From: TM7 phylum sp. oral taxon 348
GTDB taxonomy: Bacteria > Patescibacteriota > Saccharimonadia > Saccharimonadales > Saccharimonadaceae
Direction: 5' to 3'
DNA length: 64,000 bases
Assembly: GCA_007845485.1 (NCBI GenBank)
Contig: SDRW01000002.1
Coordinates: 62,001 to 126,000 of the forward strand
Shown: positions 41,574 through 49,663 of the stretch, piece after piece
Numbering within the stretch: position 1 is the stretch's first letter
Layout of the letters: each line of letters begins with the position of its first letter
Program-made: the position numbers and the translations under genes
Notes under the pieces: model-generated
The model's input: only the letters and a program-made list of their open reading frames with translations
Told to the model about the DNA's origin: nothing
Database searches by the model: none

Positions 41574-43829
41574 TTACCGCCTTGATATATATTCTGTTGG
41601 ATTACGTTCTATGCTGGATAATGGTGTATTTGGGCGTGGTGACAAGTTTGTACGAGCATTGACTGGCGGTTGCTTAGAAGTTGGCTCTACTGGCTCTGGT
41701 GCGCGCGGATATTTTTCTGCTGCCGTGGATTGGATCGTTTGAGGATTTGGACGGTTAACTATGCTTCTAAGTAGCTTCTCTTCTGGTATAGGTATAGGTA
41801 TAGGTTTTGGACGAACTCTTGCGGAGCTTCCAATTTGATAATTTGGCTGGCTTGATCTATGCTGAATTTCTTGAATGCGCGAAGATCTGGTTGCGGCTTT
41901 AGGTGTGCTAGGATAGGTATTTGGATCCATTTTACTAACTGGATTTACTTGAGTCTCTTTTTGAGATTGGGGTTGTACCTTATTATCTACAGGCTTTTTG
42001 GGTGTATTATTTGGATTTACTGCTTCAGATACTACTGTCTTAACTTTTGGTAAAGGGGGTATTTCTGGATTTGAGTTATTAATTTCTACGTCTGTAAATT
42101 CGGCAGCTTGAGTATCTGAACTATTATTATCGTTATTGTCATCTATAATCTCACTCTGTTCTTTGATAATTCTGAGTTGTTCTGCTATATCAGCTGCGCG
42201 TCTGTTCTCCTCTTCAATTATGGCGGTAGCTTGAGCATTTCTGATGCGTGGTAAATCTATATAAAACGTACTGCCCTTATTGCGCGTGCTAGTTGCGCCA
42301 ATCCTGCCGTTCATACTCTCTACCATTCGCCTTGTTAAATAGAGCCCTAAACCACTACCGTTAATTTCGCGTGTATCGCTGTTATCTACACGGTAGAACT
42401 TCTGGAACAAATGCGGAATATCTTCTGGTGGTATTCCAATCCCTGTATCGCTTACGCTAAAACGTATATATTCATTGGAAGCATTTACATCAACTGCAAT
42501 TTGTCCGCTGGGCGTGTATTTAATAGCGTTTTCTATTAGATTAGAGAGACATTCTTGCAAACGGTCTTTATCTGCTCTTACGTATAAAACCGGTGATATA
42601 GTTACGTCTCCAGATTTAGATCGCCCTCCGGTTGGTTTATATAACAAATTTAAGCCTTTTTCGCGGGCTTTTTTAATTAGATCTTCGGTAGCTTTGCGAC
42701 TGATATCAATTGCATTTACAGCGGTAATACGGTTTTTTAGCCTTCCGTCTTCTGCTCTACTAATCTCTAGTAAATCACGTAATAAACGCCCTAAATATTG
42801 TGCTGATTCATGCGCCTTACTTATATACTCATAAGCTTTGGCATCTATTTTAGATACTTTAGGATTAAGCGCCAATCCTAAATAACCCTCTATTGAAGCT
42901 ACTGGAGTGCGCATCTCATGGCTGGCTGTGCTTATGAATTCTGCTTGTTCGCGTTCCTCGGCGCGTTCTTTTGTTGTATCTCTAAAGACCACAATAACAC
43001 CACCTTCATCAAGCGGTGTTATCATTAAAGATGCACTAAATCTTTTATCTGACTTGGTGATGATAACTAGATTATTCTTTTGCGTTTTTTTATTTGCTAG
43101 TGATACTACCGCTGGATGTGCTGTATCACTAATGGGATTGCCTTTTTCATCTTCAAACTTAAGAACGGAATTAATATGTAATCCTAGTGCGTCTGCTGCA
43201 CTCCAGCCTATCATTCTTTGAGCTGCGGGGTTAATTAGTAGAATTTGACCAGAATCTTTTGTCATAATTACGCCATCGCTAATTGAACGTATTATTGTGC
43301 TTGACTTTTCTGATTCTGATTTTAAAGATTCGCTTAATCTATTTCGTTTTTTTGATCCAGTATTAAACAAAGCAACGTTGCCGTGCCAAATCATGTAACT
43401 TAACAATATCGGTAAATTTAAAATTGAAAAACTGCTAATTACATCTAACCTAGATAAATTACCCTCCATAACTCCCCAGATTAAAAATCCATTAACCAAA
43501 ATAAATAAGCTAAAGATTCCACCCCATCCAAAGAGCCCAATAAAAGACCCGATCATGAGCCAAAATATAAGTAAGGGACTACTTATACCGCCACTACTAA
43601 CTATAATCCATCCAAACAGTAAGATCGTAAGCAGGTATAAAATAGTTCCCGCTTGCTGTACAAAGCGTTCTGGAGTGCGTTTGTAGGCGACTACTCCTAT
43701 TAATATAAAAACAAAACTTACTATGGCTACTATTCTAGAGGCGCCTAAAGTTGCAATTGTTGGGTCATTTGGAAAAATATTAGATAAAGCAAAAATTCCA
43801 ATTCCAAGGCATGAAATCAAAAACATCAC
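41574..43829 (-). CDS. Membrane PAS-containing sensor histidine kinase with long tail
   Basis: A 751-residue kinase. Six or seven membrane spans fill the first 160 residues, followed by a PAS domain (IRSISDGVIMTKDSGQILLINPAAQRMIGWS). The HisKA box is FISTASHEMRTPVASIEGY with the phospho-His, and the ATPase has NLIENAIKYTP, DTGIGIPPEDIP, FYRVD and GSGLGLYLTRRMVE. The last 220 residues are Pro/Ser/Asn-rich and look disordered. The membrane part suggests it senses a lipid or membrane-soluble signal, or membrane state. Confidence 0.9.
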   Translation of the reverse strand: MMFLISCLGIGIFALSNIFPNDPTIATLGASRIVAIVSFVFILIGVVAYKRTPERFVQQAGTILYLLTILLFGWIIVSSGGISSPLLIFWLMIGSFIGLFGWGGIFSLFILVNGFLIWGVMEGNLSRLDVISSFSILNLPILLSYMIWHGNVALFNTGSKKRNRLSESLKSESEKSSTIIRSISDGVIMTKDSGQILLINPAAQRMIGWSAADALGLHINSVLKFEDEKGNPISDTAHPAVVSLANKKTQKNNLVIITKSDKRFSASLMITPLDEGGVIVVFRDTTKERAEEREQAEFISTASHEMRTPVASIEGYLGLALNPKVSKIDAKAYEYISKAHESAQYLGRLLRDLLEISRAEDGRLKNRITAVNAIDISRKATEDLIKKAREKGLNLLYKPTGGRSKSGDVTISPVLYVRADKDRLQECLSNLIENAIKYTPSGQIAVDVNASNEYIRFSVSDTGIGIPPEDIPHLFQKFYRVDNSDTREINGSGLGLYLTRRMVESMNGRIGATSTRNKGSTFYIDLPRIRNAQATAIIEEENRRAADIAEQLRIIKEQSEIIDDNNDNNSSDTQAAEFTDVEINNSNPEIPPLPKVKTVVSEAVNPNNTPKKPVDNKVQPQSQKETQVNPVSKMDPNTYPSTPKAATRSSRIQEIQHRSSQPNYQIGSSARVRPKPIPIPIPEEKLLRSIVNRPNPQTIQSTAAEKYPRAPEPVEPTSKQPPVNARTNLSPRPNTPLSSIERNPTEYISRR

Positions 43830-43934
43830 CTCACAAAGGTGTTTATACCAAAATGGTGTTAGGTTGTGTGATTGAATTTTTGCCCCCTAGTTAATAAACA
43901 TTACAATTATACCAAACCCAAATATTACTAGCAA

Positions 43935-44531
43935 CTAACTTAAATTTCCTGCCAAATAATCCCTCACCATAGCAAATCCATCAACCGCCTCAATTGCCGC
44001 CAAGTACTCTTTCCACTCCTCATCATTCAATTCTGCCAAACTACGGCCAGGAAAGCTCGGATGTCCATAAATATATAGTAATTCCGTCCAGCCATGGAGA
44101 TTATCGCCACGTGGCTCATCAATAATAAATCCCTCTTCATCGGCTACGAAAATATGGTCTTCTTTACCGTCAAAATAGCCAACCGTAAAAGAAAAGATAG
44201 CTCTACGATCAGTTTCATCTTGTATTAACTTGATGATACCGGGATAGCTAAAACTATCCAGCAACAATTTAACGAAAGGCCCGGGAAAGCCTTTCAATGC
44301 TGGGATGAAAAAGCCGCGATCATCAACGATCAGGCGCTTGTTTGGAAAAGCTTTTTTAGCTTGTGCTAGTTTACTTTTGGCAATCGTTTGAATATCCAGC
44401 CCCCGCCCCTCGTCAAAATCATAGTGGAGCTGATGCAGATCAATACCGAGCGGGTGAAGGAGTTTTTGGAGGCTGGCGAACTTTTGGTGATTGGAGGTGA
44501 TGAAGTGAATTGGGTGGGACTGATTTTTCAT
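43935..44531 (-). CDS. RdgB/Ham1-family nucleoside triphosphate pyrophosphatase
   Basis: A 198-residue member of the inosine triphosphatase family, which removes non-canonical purine nucleotides. It begins HFITSNHQKFASLQKLL (the SNxxK substrate loop), has VDDRGFFIPALKGFPGPFVKLLL in place of the usual D-S-G-L block, and ends with FPGRSLAELNDEEWKEY. The DDRG replaces DSGL, so specificity may differ. A second, frameshifted Ham1 gene lies at 46719-47271. Confidence 0.82.
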   Translation of the reverse strand: MKNQSHPIHFITSNHQKFASLQKLLHPLGIDLHQLHYDFDEGRGLDIQTIAKSKLAQAKKAFPNKRLIVDDRGFFIPALKGFPGPFVKLLLDSFSYPGIIKLIQDETDRRAIFSFTVGYFDGKEDHIFVADEEGFIIDEPRGDNLHGWTELLYIYGHPSFPGRSLAELNDEEWKEYLAAIEAVDGFAMVRDYLAGNLS

Positions 44532-44571
44532 AATTATATAATATCAAATATGTAATAAATCATAGATCGTG

Positions 44572-44583
44572 TATTATAAATGT
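44572..44583 (+). promoter_or_regulatory. -10 box of the leaderless Nudix gene
   Basis: TATTAT at 44572-44577 ends 6 nt before the ATG at 44584, placing transcription start on the start codon. Confidence 0.55.
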
Positions 44584-45039
44584 ATGATAACTAGACTTAC
44601 TGTGCGAGGTATAATTTATAATCCGCAAACTGATAGTGTGTTTGTTCAGAAATTGAAGAAATTACAAGGTAATAATTGGTATTTACCAGGCGGAAAAGTT
44701 GAGAATAAAGAATCTCTTATTTCGGCATTAAAAAGAGAGATATTTGAAGAGTGCGGAATTGAAGCGCAGGTTGGCAGACTAGTTTGTATTAATCAGTTTT
44801 TTGATAGTAAAAATGATACGAATGTAGTTGCTTTCTTGTTTTTAATCACTAACTACGCAGATTTCATGTACATAGATTTATCTAAAACATCACATGGCGT
44901 GGCGGAAATCGCAGAATTTAAATTTATTTCGCGAGAAAATGAATCTATAATTCCAAAATGGGTGTCTAGTGTAGATAAAAATATTCTTACTGATAATAAT
45001 TCTAAACCATGTGGCGTAGACTTTTATGATGAGTTTTGA
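44584..45039 (+). CDS. Nudix hydrolase
   Basis: A 151-residue Nudix protein. The Nudix box is complete: GGKVENKESLISALKREIFEECGI matches G-x5-E-x7-R-E-U-x-E-E-x-G-U. These enzymes hydrolyse nucleoside diphosphate derivatives. The ATG at 44584 is preferred over a GTG at 44569 because a TATTAT box lies exactly 6 nt upstream. The substrate cannot be predicted. Confidence 0.85.
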   Translation: MITRLTVRGIIYNPQTDSVFVQKLKKLQGNNWYLPGGKVENKESLISALKREIFEECGIEAQVGRLVCINQFFDSKNDTNVVAFLFLITNYADFMYIDLSKTSHGVAEIAEFKFISRENESIIPKWVSSVDKNILTDNNSKPCGVDFYDEF

Positions 45040-45140
45040 TGTTGATATCATCTCCCAATAAACGACTCAAATCATAGTAGCTTGATTGATACCCCAATCC
45101 AGCGCGACGGTAATGAATTTATCGCAAAATACTACTATTA

Positions 45141-45626
45141 TTATTTGCCATCACTATACGCCCCTAAAATCTCCCTCAAACTCACGCTATGCCGGAAGTT
45201 TATGTCGTCAATCTTATTCAGATCAACCCACTCTGGCGTGCCGTTGGTGTAAGTTTTTTCGCTGTCGGTTATGTTGTCGTTATTGATTTGCCCGTGCAGC
45301 TGGCTATGCGTGAAGTACAGCTGAATCGACTGGTTAGCTTGCGCCTCAGAGTTGCGCTTAAAAAAAGTAGTTGCCTGGTGAATGATTTTATCCGGCGTGA
45401 TGGTTAGTCCAGTTTCTTCCTTAACTTCGCGGATAATTGATTCCTCAACCGTTTCGCCTTTCTCGACACCGCCGCCAATCAAGCTGTAACCGTCCCATTG
45501 TCTAGTCAAAAGAATCTTATTGTCCTCAATAATAACTGCGTACACGCCGACGCGAATATTTAGTTCGTCAACGGGAACGGTGTATTGATTACCGAAGACG
45601 TCTTTGCAGATGATGGTTTTAGTAAT
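45141..45626 (-). CDS. Nudix hydrolase with probable ATT start
   Basis: A Nudix protein whose box GGGVEKGETVEESIIREVKEETGL is complete. A GTG at 45545 would give 134 residues, but the frame stays open upstream with coding-like sequence (TIICKDVFGNQYTVPVDELN) back to an AAGGAG site at about 45632. The codon at the right distance is ATT (45626-45624); starting there gives 161 residues, closer to the usual size. Either ATT is a rare start or an ATG was lost. RIVGVY-like strand one of the Nudix fold lies upstream of the GTG, supporting the longer form. Confidence 0.7.
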   Translation of the reverse strand: MTKTIICKDVFGNQYTVPVDELNIRVGVYAVIIEDNKILLTRQWDGYSLIGGGVEKGETVEESIIREVKEETGLTITPDKIIHQATTFFKRNSEAQANQSIQLYFTHSQLHGQINNDNITDSEKTYTNGTPEWVDLNKIDDINFRHSVSLREILGAYSDGK

Positions 45627-45662
45627 CTTTGCTCCTTATTGCAGTAACTTTCTAAAATTGTA

Positions 45663-45935
45663 CTAATCAACCCGTTTGGCAAGCGACATCACTTGATAGT
45701 CGTATTGATCAATATCTTCTTGTTTCCAAAAATCGATTTCTTTCGTGCGTAAAACTTCGCCGACTACATGACGGACTTTGCGGCCAGTTGGTGTTCCGTC
45801 ATAATTTACCTCAATCTGCTCCAGAATGTCGCCGGGTTGGACGTCAAAATCAGCCACTCTCATATCAAATGTTTTCTCGCCTGTCATAACTTTTTCAAAT
45901 AAATCTGGGTAAGATTTTTTGGTGATGATTTTCAT
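45663..45935 (-). CDS. ASCH/DUF3850-like PUA-fold protein
   Basis: A 90-residue protein beginning MKIITKKSYPDLFEKVMTGEKTF. The pattern F-x-x-V-x-x-G-x-K-T-x-D-x-R followed by VQPGDILEQIE is typical of ASCH/DUF3850 domains, PUA-like folds thought to bind RNA. The ATG at 45935 is preferred; its ribosome site GAGGGAGA lies in the end of the preceding gene. It ends a three-gene operon with DUF5674 and a helical protein. Confidence 0.65.
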   Translation of the reverse strand: MKIITKKSYPDLFEKVMTGEKTFDMRVADFDVQPGDILEQIEVNYDGTPTGRKVRHVVGEVLRTKEIDFWKQEDIDQYDYQVMSLAKRVD

Positions 45936-45943
45936 ACGTTTTA

Positions 45944-46249
45944 TTATCTCCCTCGCCGCGCTGCCAGTGCAAACCACATAAAGTAACCCTCCAACGATTC
46001 GTCTTCCATGCCGGCGAATAGTTCGCGGGCGCGTAGGACTTCGCGGAGTTTTGGCGATTTTTGGCGGGCAAGCTGTTCGGCGGTGGCGTCCAATAAGTCC
46101 AAGCCGCGCCGCCAGGCGCCAGTCATTGCCGCCGTATCGCCGCGGCGCCGGGCGGCAAAGGCTCGCCCGACTTCCGAGCCGATGTTGCCCATTTGCTCAA
46201 ATATCGTTAAACTCTGCCACTTCTCTCGGTCAAAGACATGTTCACTCAC
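45944..46249 (-). CDS. Conserved helical protein of the DUF5674 operon
   Basis: A 101-residue helical protein from a GTG at 46249 that overlaps the DUF5674 stop by 8 nt. The phrase LTIFEQMGNIGSEVGRAF and the C-terminal GYFMWFALAARRGR belong to a small family I have seen in CPR genomes, function unknown. The helices and charge pattern suggest a nucleotidyltransferase-associated or RNA-linked bundle, but this is speculation. Base composition is GC-rich. Confidence 0.6.
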   Translation of the reverse strand: MSEHVFDREKWQSLTIFEQMGNIGSEVGRAFAARRRGDTAAMTGAWRRGLDLLDATAEQLARQKSPKLREVLRARELFAGMEDESLEGYFMWFALAARRGR

Positions 46250-46583
46250 GGACAACTCCGGCGATGATATCGATAATTTGCTGGCGTACTGCTGGGTCAA
46301 GCACATCACGCGACGGATTGTTTTGCCGCGGACGGATGTTTATCATGCTGTCAAACTCGATAAACTCATCGGTGCCAAACTTATCCGGATATAGGTTAAT
46401 CCCCCACAGATCTGTTTGCCGCGATCCACGTTCTAACAAATACGCCTCGCCATCAGCATGCATATCCATGTCGATTACCACAATTTTCTTAGCAACATCG
46501 ACATCCGCCTTGACCATCGTCCCGTACATTCTCTCGGCCATCGGGCGAAGCTCGGCGAGGGTTATCGTACCAACAATCTTCAT
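46242..46583 (-). CDS. DUF5674 family protein
   Basis: A 113-residue protein that matches DUF5674: ITLAELRPMAERMYGTMVKADVD at the start, DMDMHADGEAYLLERGS in the middle, DLWGINLYPD and IEFDSMINIRP before a helical end. The family is of unknown function and common in CPR bacteria and some others. It is the first gene of a three-gene minus-strand operon. Confidence 0.8.
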   Translation of the reverse strand: MKIVGTITLAELRPMAERMYGTMVKADVDVAKKIVVIDMDMHADGEAYLLERGSRQTDLWGINLYPDKFGTDEFIEFDSMINIRPRQNNPSRDVLDPAVRQQIIDIIAGVVRE

Positions 46584-46718
46584 GATTTAATTGTAGCACA
46601 GACGGCTGGCGCTTTAGCAGGATATGCTTTTAGCGGTGGATATGTCGTATGGGGTGGCAGGAGCTGGGGTTTTGTTTGATAGTAAGTAGTGCTTCTCCGC
46701 TTATTAAATATATAAGTC

Positions 46719-47271
46719 TTATTTGCTGCTTTTTTGCAGCCACGCCGCCAACTTTTTCCAAACTTCCGCAGTCAATTCCACTTTCTCTTCATCAGTCATT
46801 TCAGCTAGCGTTTTATTTCTACCGTCTGGCAAGAAATATTTGTCGTAATTGCGCCCGTTGTTGCCGCGCGGTTCTTTTAATAACGCGCCGTGCAGTTTTA
46901 AGGTAAAGGTTTGCGGTTTGTCACCGTCAAAGTAAGTAATCGTGCGCTGCGTGTACGCCCGAGCGGCGCCGCCGAGCAGCTGAATTATCCTGTCAATACC
47001 GATAGTGTCGCACGTATTTGGTATAAATGCCGGGAAAGCCGCCCAACTCGTCGATGAACAGACCTGAATCCATCACCACCAGCGGACGCTTAAGTAGATC
47101 GTAATATTTTATCGCTTTATCGACAGAGACGACTTGTTGATCGTCGGACTGGATTTCTGGTACGTCAGGCAAGGTTTTGTCTGGCGCGATCAAGTTGATG
47201 TCCGTTCCTGCCAGCGCCTGCTTAGCTCCAGCAAATTTGTGTTTATTAGTCGTCGCATAAATTAATTCCAT
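46719..47271 (-). pseudogene. Frameshifted RdgB/Ham1 pyrophosphatase
   Basis: The first 92 codons read as a normal Ham1 N-terminus (ATTNKHKFAGAKQAL, then MDSGLFIDELGGFPGIYTKYV) with the canonical DSGL. After TKYV near 47010 the frame breaks. Reading on in another frame restores DTIGIDRIIQLLGGAAR, then KLHGALLKEPRGNNGRN and AEMTDEEKVELTAEVWKKL down to a stop at 46719. One small insertion or deletion thus split the gene. It may be a recent mutation or a sequencing error. An intact relative is at 43935. Confidence 0.8.
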
Positions 47272-47292
47272 GGACTAATAATACATTTTACT

Positions 47293-47340
47293 GCGATTTT
47301 CGTAAAATCGCTTGACAAAGGATTCCAGTATTGATATATA
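47293..47340 (+). promoter_or_regulatory. Cassette A promoter with upstream inverted repeat
   Basis: TTGACA (47312-47317), 17 nt, TATATA (47335-47340). Directly upstream is GCGATTTT/AAAATCGC (47293-47300 and 47304-47311), a perfect 8-bp inverted repeat that is a likely operator. The same layout occurs at 61265-61312. Confidence 0.7.
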
Positions 47341-47345
47341 TATCA

Positions 47346-47452
47346 GCCTTTGCAACCGCAAGGGTCGGCGTTTCGCCCGAGTCAATCGGGCTTGAGACGC
47401 CCCACTTCGCAGAGAATTACGATTCTCTGCCCGACTCCAGAAGGAGTACAAA
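47346..47452 (+). promoter_or_regulatory. Conserved structured leader RNA, copy A
   Basis: Three stems are visible: GGCGTTTC/GAGACGCC (47367-47374, 47394-47401) continued by GCCCGA/TCGGGC; GCAGAGAAT/ATTCTCTGC (47409-47417, 47422-47430); and ACTCC-AGAA-GGAGT (47434-47447), whose 3' arm is the ribosome site of the gene at 47453. Copy B at 61316 keeps the folds with compensating base changes. It could be a riboswitch, thermosensor or protein-binding leader. Confidence 0.7.
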
Positions 47453-47704
47453 ATGGAAACCACCGGATGGTTTGACGGGAAACCGGCAAAGATTCGGCGC
47501 TCCGGCGGAACTACTGAGATCTTCTATGGTGGCGCTTGGGGTAACATCCCTGGCGATGGTCACGGACACGTGAAGGCGCAGGGAGGCTCTCTCGGCGAGT
47601 TCATTGTCTACTGGCGACTGCCTGAGAGCGAGGGCGGTGCTACTGTCATCGACAACTGGGCCAGCTCTGAGCGTCTCTCAGATCACATGTCTGGTCTCTG
47701 GTAG
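47453..47704 (+). CDS. Small Gly/Trp-rich protein under the conserved leader
   Basis: An 83-residue protein with many Gly, Trp and Ser residues (GGAWGNIPGDGHGHVKAQGG) and no Cys or membrane span. It looks like a small beta-rich domain. I recognise no family. The ribosome site is inside the leader's last hairpin. Its GC content is higher than that of the surrounding DNA. It shares its promoter and leader with the unrelated Cys-rich gene at 61427, so the regulatory block appears to be used with exchangeable small genes. Confidence 0.65.
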   Translation: METTGWFDGKPAKIRRSGGTTEIFYGGAWGNIPGDGHGHVKAQGGSLGEFIVYWRLPESEGGATVIDNWASSERLSDHMSGLW

Positions 47705-47717
47705 AGTTCCTAGACCT

Positions 47718-47739
47718 GGACAAGTCACAAAACTGTCCA
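47718..47739 (+). repeat. GGAC...GTCC hairpin element, copy A
   Basis: TGGAC-A-AGT pairs with ACT-GTCCA around CACAAA, an 8-bp stem with one bulge. Copies at 51281-51302 and 61637-61658 are in the same position between leader-driven unit and leaderless gene. It may end the upstream transcript. Confidence 0.65.
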
Positions 47740-47772
47740 TTTTCCCACTTAAAATAGTACAATTATAGAGAC

Positions 47773-48156
47773 ATGAAAAATAGCATCAATATCGCAATAC
47801 CAGACTTTATCACCCAAGCCTTTCCTATACTTAAAGAGGCAACGTACGTCCGTGAGTTTGCTTCTTTCATCACACTATATCCAGACGCAGTCTATTATTT
47901 GTTTCAGACAACATCCAATCAGTCGCTCATACTTGTAGCAATTGATTATCCTGACCCCATCGACGAGAGCCGGCAGGTAAAGAGTTTGTCTGGCGGGTTT
48001 GAGTTTGAATTTATACACCTCATCAAGCCGTACGCCAACGACCAGCATATTGAGATCCGTCCGAATGACAACATGGATGAAATGTTTTCTGTTCCAGACC
48101 CAGATAGCTATTTCCACTATTATTTAGCGGCAGCGAAACAGAAACTGGATTGGTGA
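47773..48156 (+). CDS. Hypothetical protein, cassette-associated
   Basis: A 127-residue protein, family unknown, with alternating hydrophobic strands (YLFQTTSNQSLILVAIDYP, GFEFEFIHLI) and a PDPDS...YYL end. TACAAT at 47758-47763 lies 9 nt before the ATG, so the mRNA is leaderless or nearly so. A decayed paralogue is at 53218-53379 (KFKFEFTYLI and FIPDSNNYY), which shows the family has been duplicated here. A 9-bp GC hairpin follows the gene. Confidence 0.6.
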   Translation: MKNSINIAIPDFITQAFPILKEATYVREFASFITLYPDAVYYLFQTTSNQSLILVAIDYPDPIDESRQVKSLSGGFEFEFIHLIKPYANDQHIEIRPNDNMDEMFSVPDPDSYFHYYLAAAKQKLDW

Positions 48157-48195
48157 TTTTATCCTAGCTAAGAGCTTCTGAGTTCGAGAAGACCT

Positions 48196-48228
48196 CGCCC
48201 TGGCAGTACAATCTGTTGGGGCGGGGTA
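48196..48228 (+). terminator. GC-rich hairpin after the gene at 47773
   Basis: ACCTCGCCC pairs with GGGCGGGGT (one G-U). It is followed by the promoter of the next gene. Confidence 0.5.
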
Positions 48229-48238
48229 CTCACTCTGT

Positions 48239-48250
48239 TACAATGAACCT
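48239..48250 (+). promoter_or_regulatory. -10 box of leaderless HxxEH gene 1
   Basis: TACAAT at 48239-48244 ends exactly 6 nt before the ATG at 48251. Confidence 0.6.
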
Positions 48251-49153
48251 ATGATCCACAAACTATATTCCGCTTACGATCTGCCAGCCGACCATGATAT
48301 CTGCCATTTGTTTGAGCATTTGGTTATTCGGCGGTTCTTGCGAATGGTAGAAAAATCCGGCAATGAGCGCGCTTTCATTGGTGAATTACACGGCACAACA
48401 TCCGAATCAAGCGTGTTTTTTGACGTCGCATTCTTTGCTCGTGAATCAATCACGCTATTTGAAAAAGTCATCGCTGACGTAAAGCCGTTTGATCTATCCA
48501 TGATTCGCGAATCCGTCGCCCATATAGAGGCTGAGATGAAATCAAGTATTATTATTTGGGATGAAAAAGAATTACGCAAACAACTGGCGCGCTGCCAAAA
48601 AGATTTCGCAGATCGCCGCTCTATCAAGCCTAAAAAAGCTATCAAAGCTATTAAATCAACCAAAAACCCACCGCTAGAAATTGACTACCAGCCAGAAGAC
48701 TTCATAGATTTTACACTGACAATTGAAATTTCCGATGCCAGCGACCAAGCAACTGCCGCCTTTTTCTGTATGTACCCGATATTGCTTGATTTGGTGTGCA
48801 GCGCCTGCTTTGACCTAGCGCCAGTCTATCCATCCACCCGCGACGAATTTACTGCCTATCATGACGGCAATTCGGTCAGCCAAACCTACACCGTGAAAAA
48901 ATCCTTTGATTGGCAAAATGCAGGCAAAGCAGCGCAAAACTATTTACGAACATTTGACCCTGCACCGCACGCCAGCCGCCTAAATGATCTCGCCGAGGCG
49001 TTCACGACCGACCCATTCTACAATTCCGCGCCAATTTATTTTTACCAGAAAACTGCTACGCCATTTACTAAAGAAGACTTAGCAAAAAGCATTACTGTAG
49101 CGAATCTGCAGGTAATATTGCAGCAGGTTGTGGTTAATGTTTCTGCGAAATAA
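48251..49153 (+). CDS. HxxEH protein 1, M16 metallopeptidase-like
   Basis: A 300-residue cytoplasmic protein. Residues 19-23 read HLFEH, the inverted zinc motif HxxEH of M16 (pitrilysin/insulinase) peptidases, in a matching hydrophobic setting. A possible third ligand lies about 70 residues on in SVAHIEAEMKSS (Glu93 or Glu95), close to the M16 spacing. A Lys/Ile-rich linker near 118-135 separates two halves. At this size it is much smaller than two-lobe M16 enzymes and probably would need to pair. Similar proteins are at 62199 and 63114, and a deleted copy at 51333. Proteolysis is inferred from motif only. Confidence 0.5.
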   Translation: MIHKLYSAYDLPADHDICHLFEHLVIRRFLRMVEKSGNERAFIGELHGTTSESSVFFDVAFFARESITLFEKVIADVKPFDLSMIRESVAHIEAEMKSSIIIWDEKELRKQLARCQKDFADRRSIKPKKAIKAIKSTKNPPLEIDYQPEDFIDFTLTIEISDASDQATAAFFCMYPILLDLVCSACFDLAPVYPSTRDEFTAYHDGNSVSQTYTVKKSFDWQNAGKAAQNYLRTFDPAPHASRLNDLAEAFTTDPFYNSAPIYFYQKTATPFTKEDLAKSITVANLQVILQQVVVNVSAK

Positions 49154-49196
49154 TTTACATTACCAACCGCAAGCTTATTGATGGGTACTAGGATTA

Positions 49197-49225
49197 TTGT
49201 ACGAATTAACACGTTTTCTTATACT
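49197..49225 (+). promoter_or_regulatory. Promoter of the leaderless gene at 49232
   Basis: TTGTAC (49197-49202), 17 nt and TATACT (49220-49225); the ATG follows after 6 nt. Confidence 0.7.
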
Positions 49226-49231
49226 TAATTT

Positions 49232-49663
49232 ATGAATATTACCCGTTACCTCGCCGCTGCCATTCGCGCCAACGACCTGCCAGCCTACCAGCGCGAGCGC
49301 TACCCCGCTATCCCAGACGGCGAGATTGTTTGGTTTGTGAATGAGGACTTTTCTGGTGTTGATTTTGATCAGTTTGTCATGGGATTTTTCGCGTTTGAAA
49401 ATTGCAATCTGGATTATGCAAAGCATATTTACGGGCAGCCGATTTATTTTACCAATTCGTCGGTTCGGGATGTGGATTTTCGCGGTGTCAAAGCTATTAT
49501 TGAGGCAGAGGATTGCGACTTTCGCGGCATGAAATATGATAAGGAAACACAATTTGTCTATGGTAGCGGTGAATTGGCAGTGCGATCGCGCTTTATGAAT
49601 TGCAGGTTGGATGATGAGGCGCAAAAGTTTTTAATGCGGCAGGGTGTGGATATTAGTCTCTAA
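49232..49663 (+). CDS. Pentapeptide-repeat-like hypothetical protein
   Basis: A 143-residue protein. Its N-terminal part (AAAIRANDLPAYQRERYPAI) is conserved in the truncated copy at 62007. The C-terminal half has spaced hydrophobic/aromatic units (SVRDVDFRGVK, CDFRGMKY, RFMNCRLDD) reminiscent of short pentapeptide-type beta-helix repeats. Function unknown. It is leaderless and part of the cassette group, after the HxxEH gene. Confidence 0.55.
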   Translation: MNITRYLAAAIRANDLPAYQRERYPAIPDGEIVWFVNEDFSGVDFDQFVMGFFAFENCNLDYAKHIYGQPIYFTNSSVRDVDFRGVKAIIEAEDCDFRGMKYDKETQFVYGSGELAVRSRFMNCRLDDEAQKFLMRQGVDISL

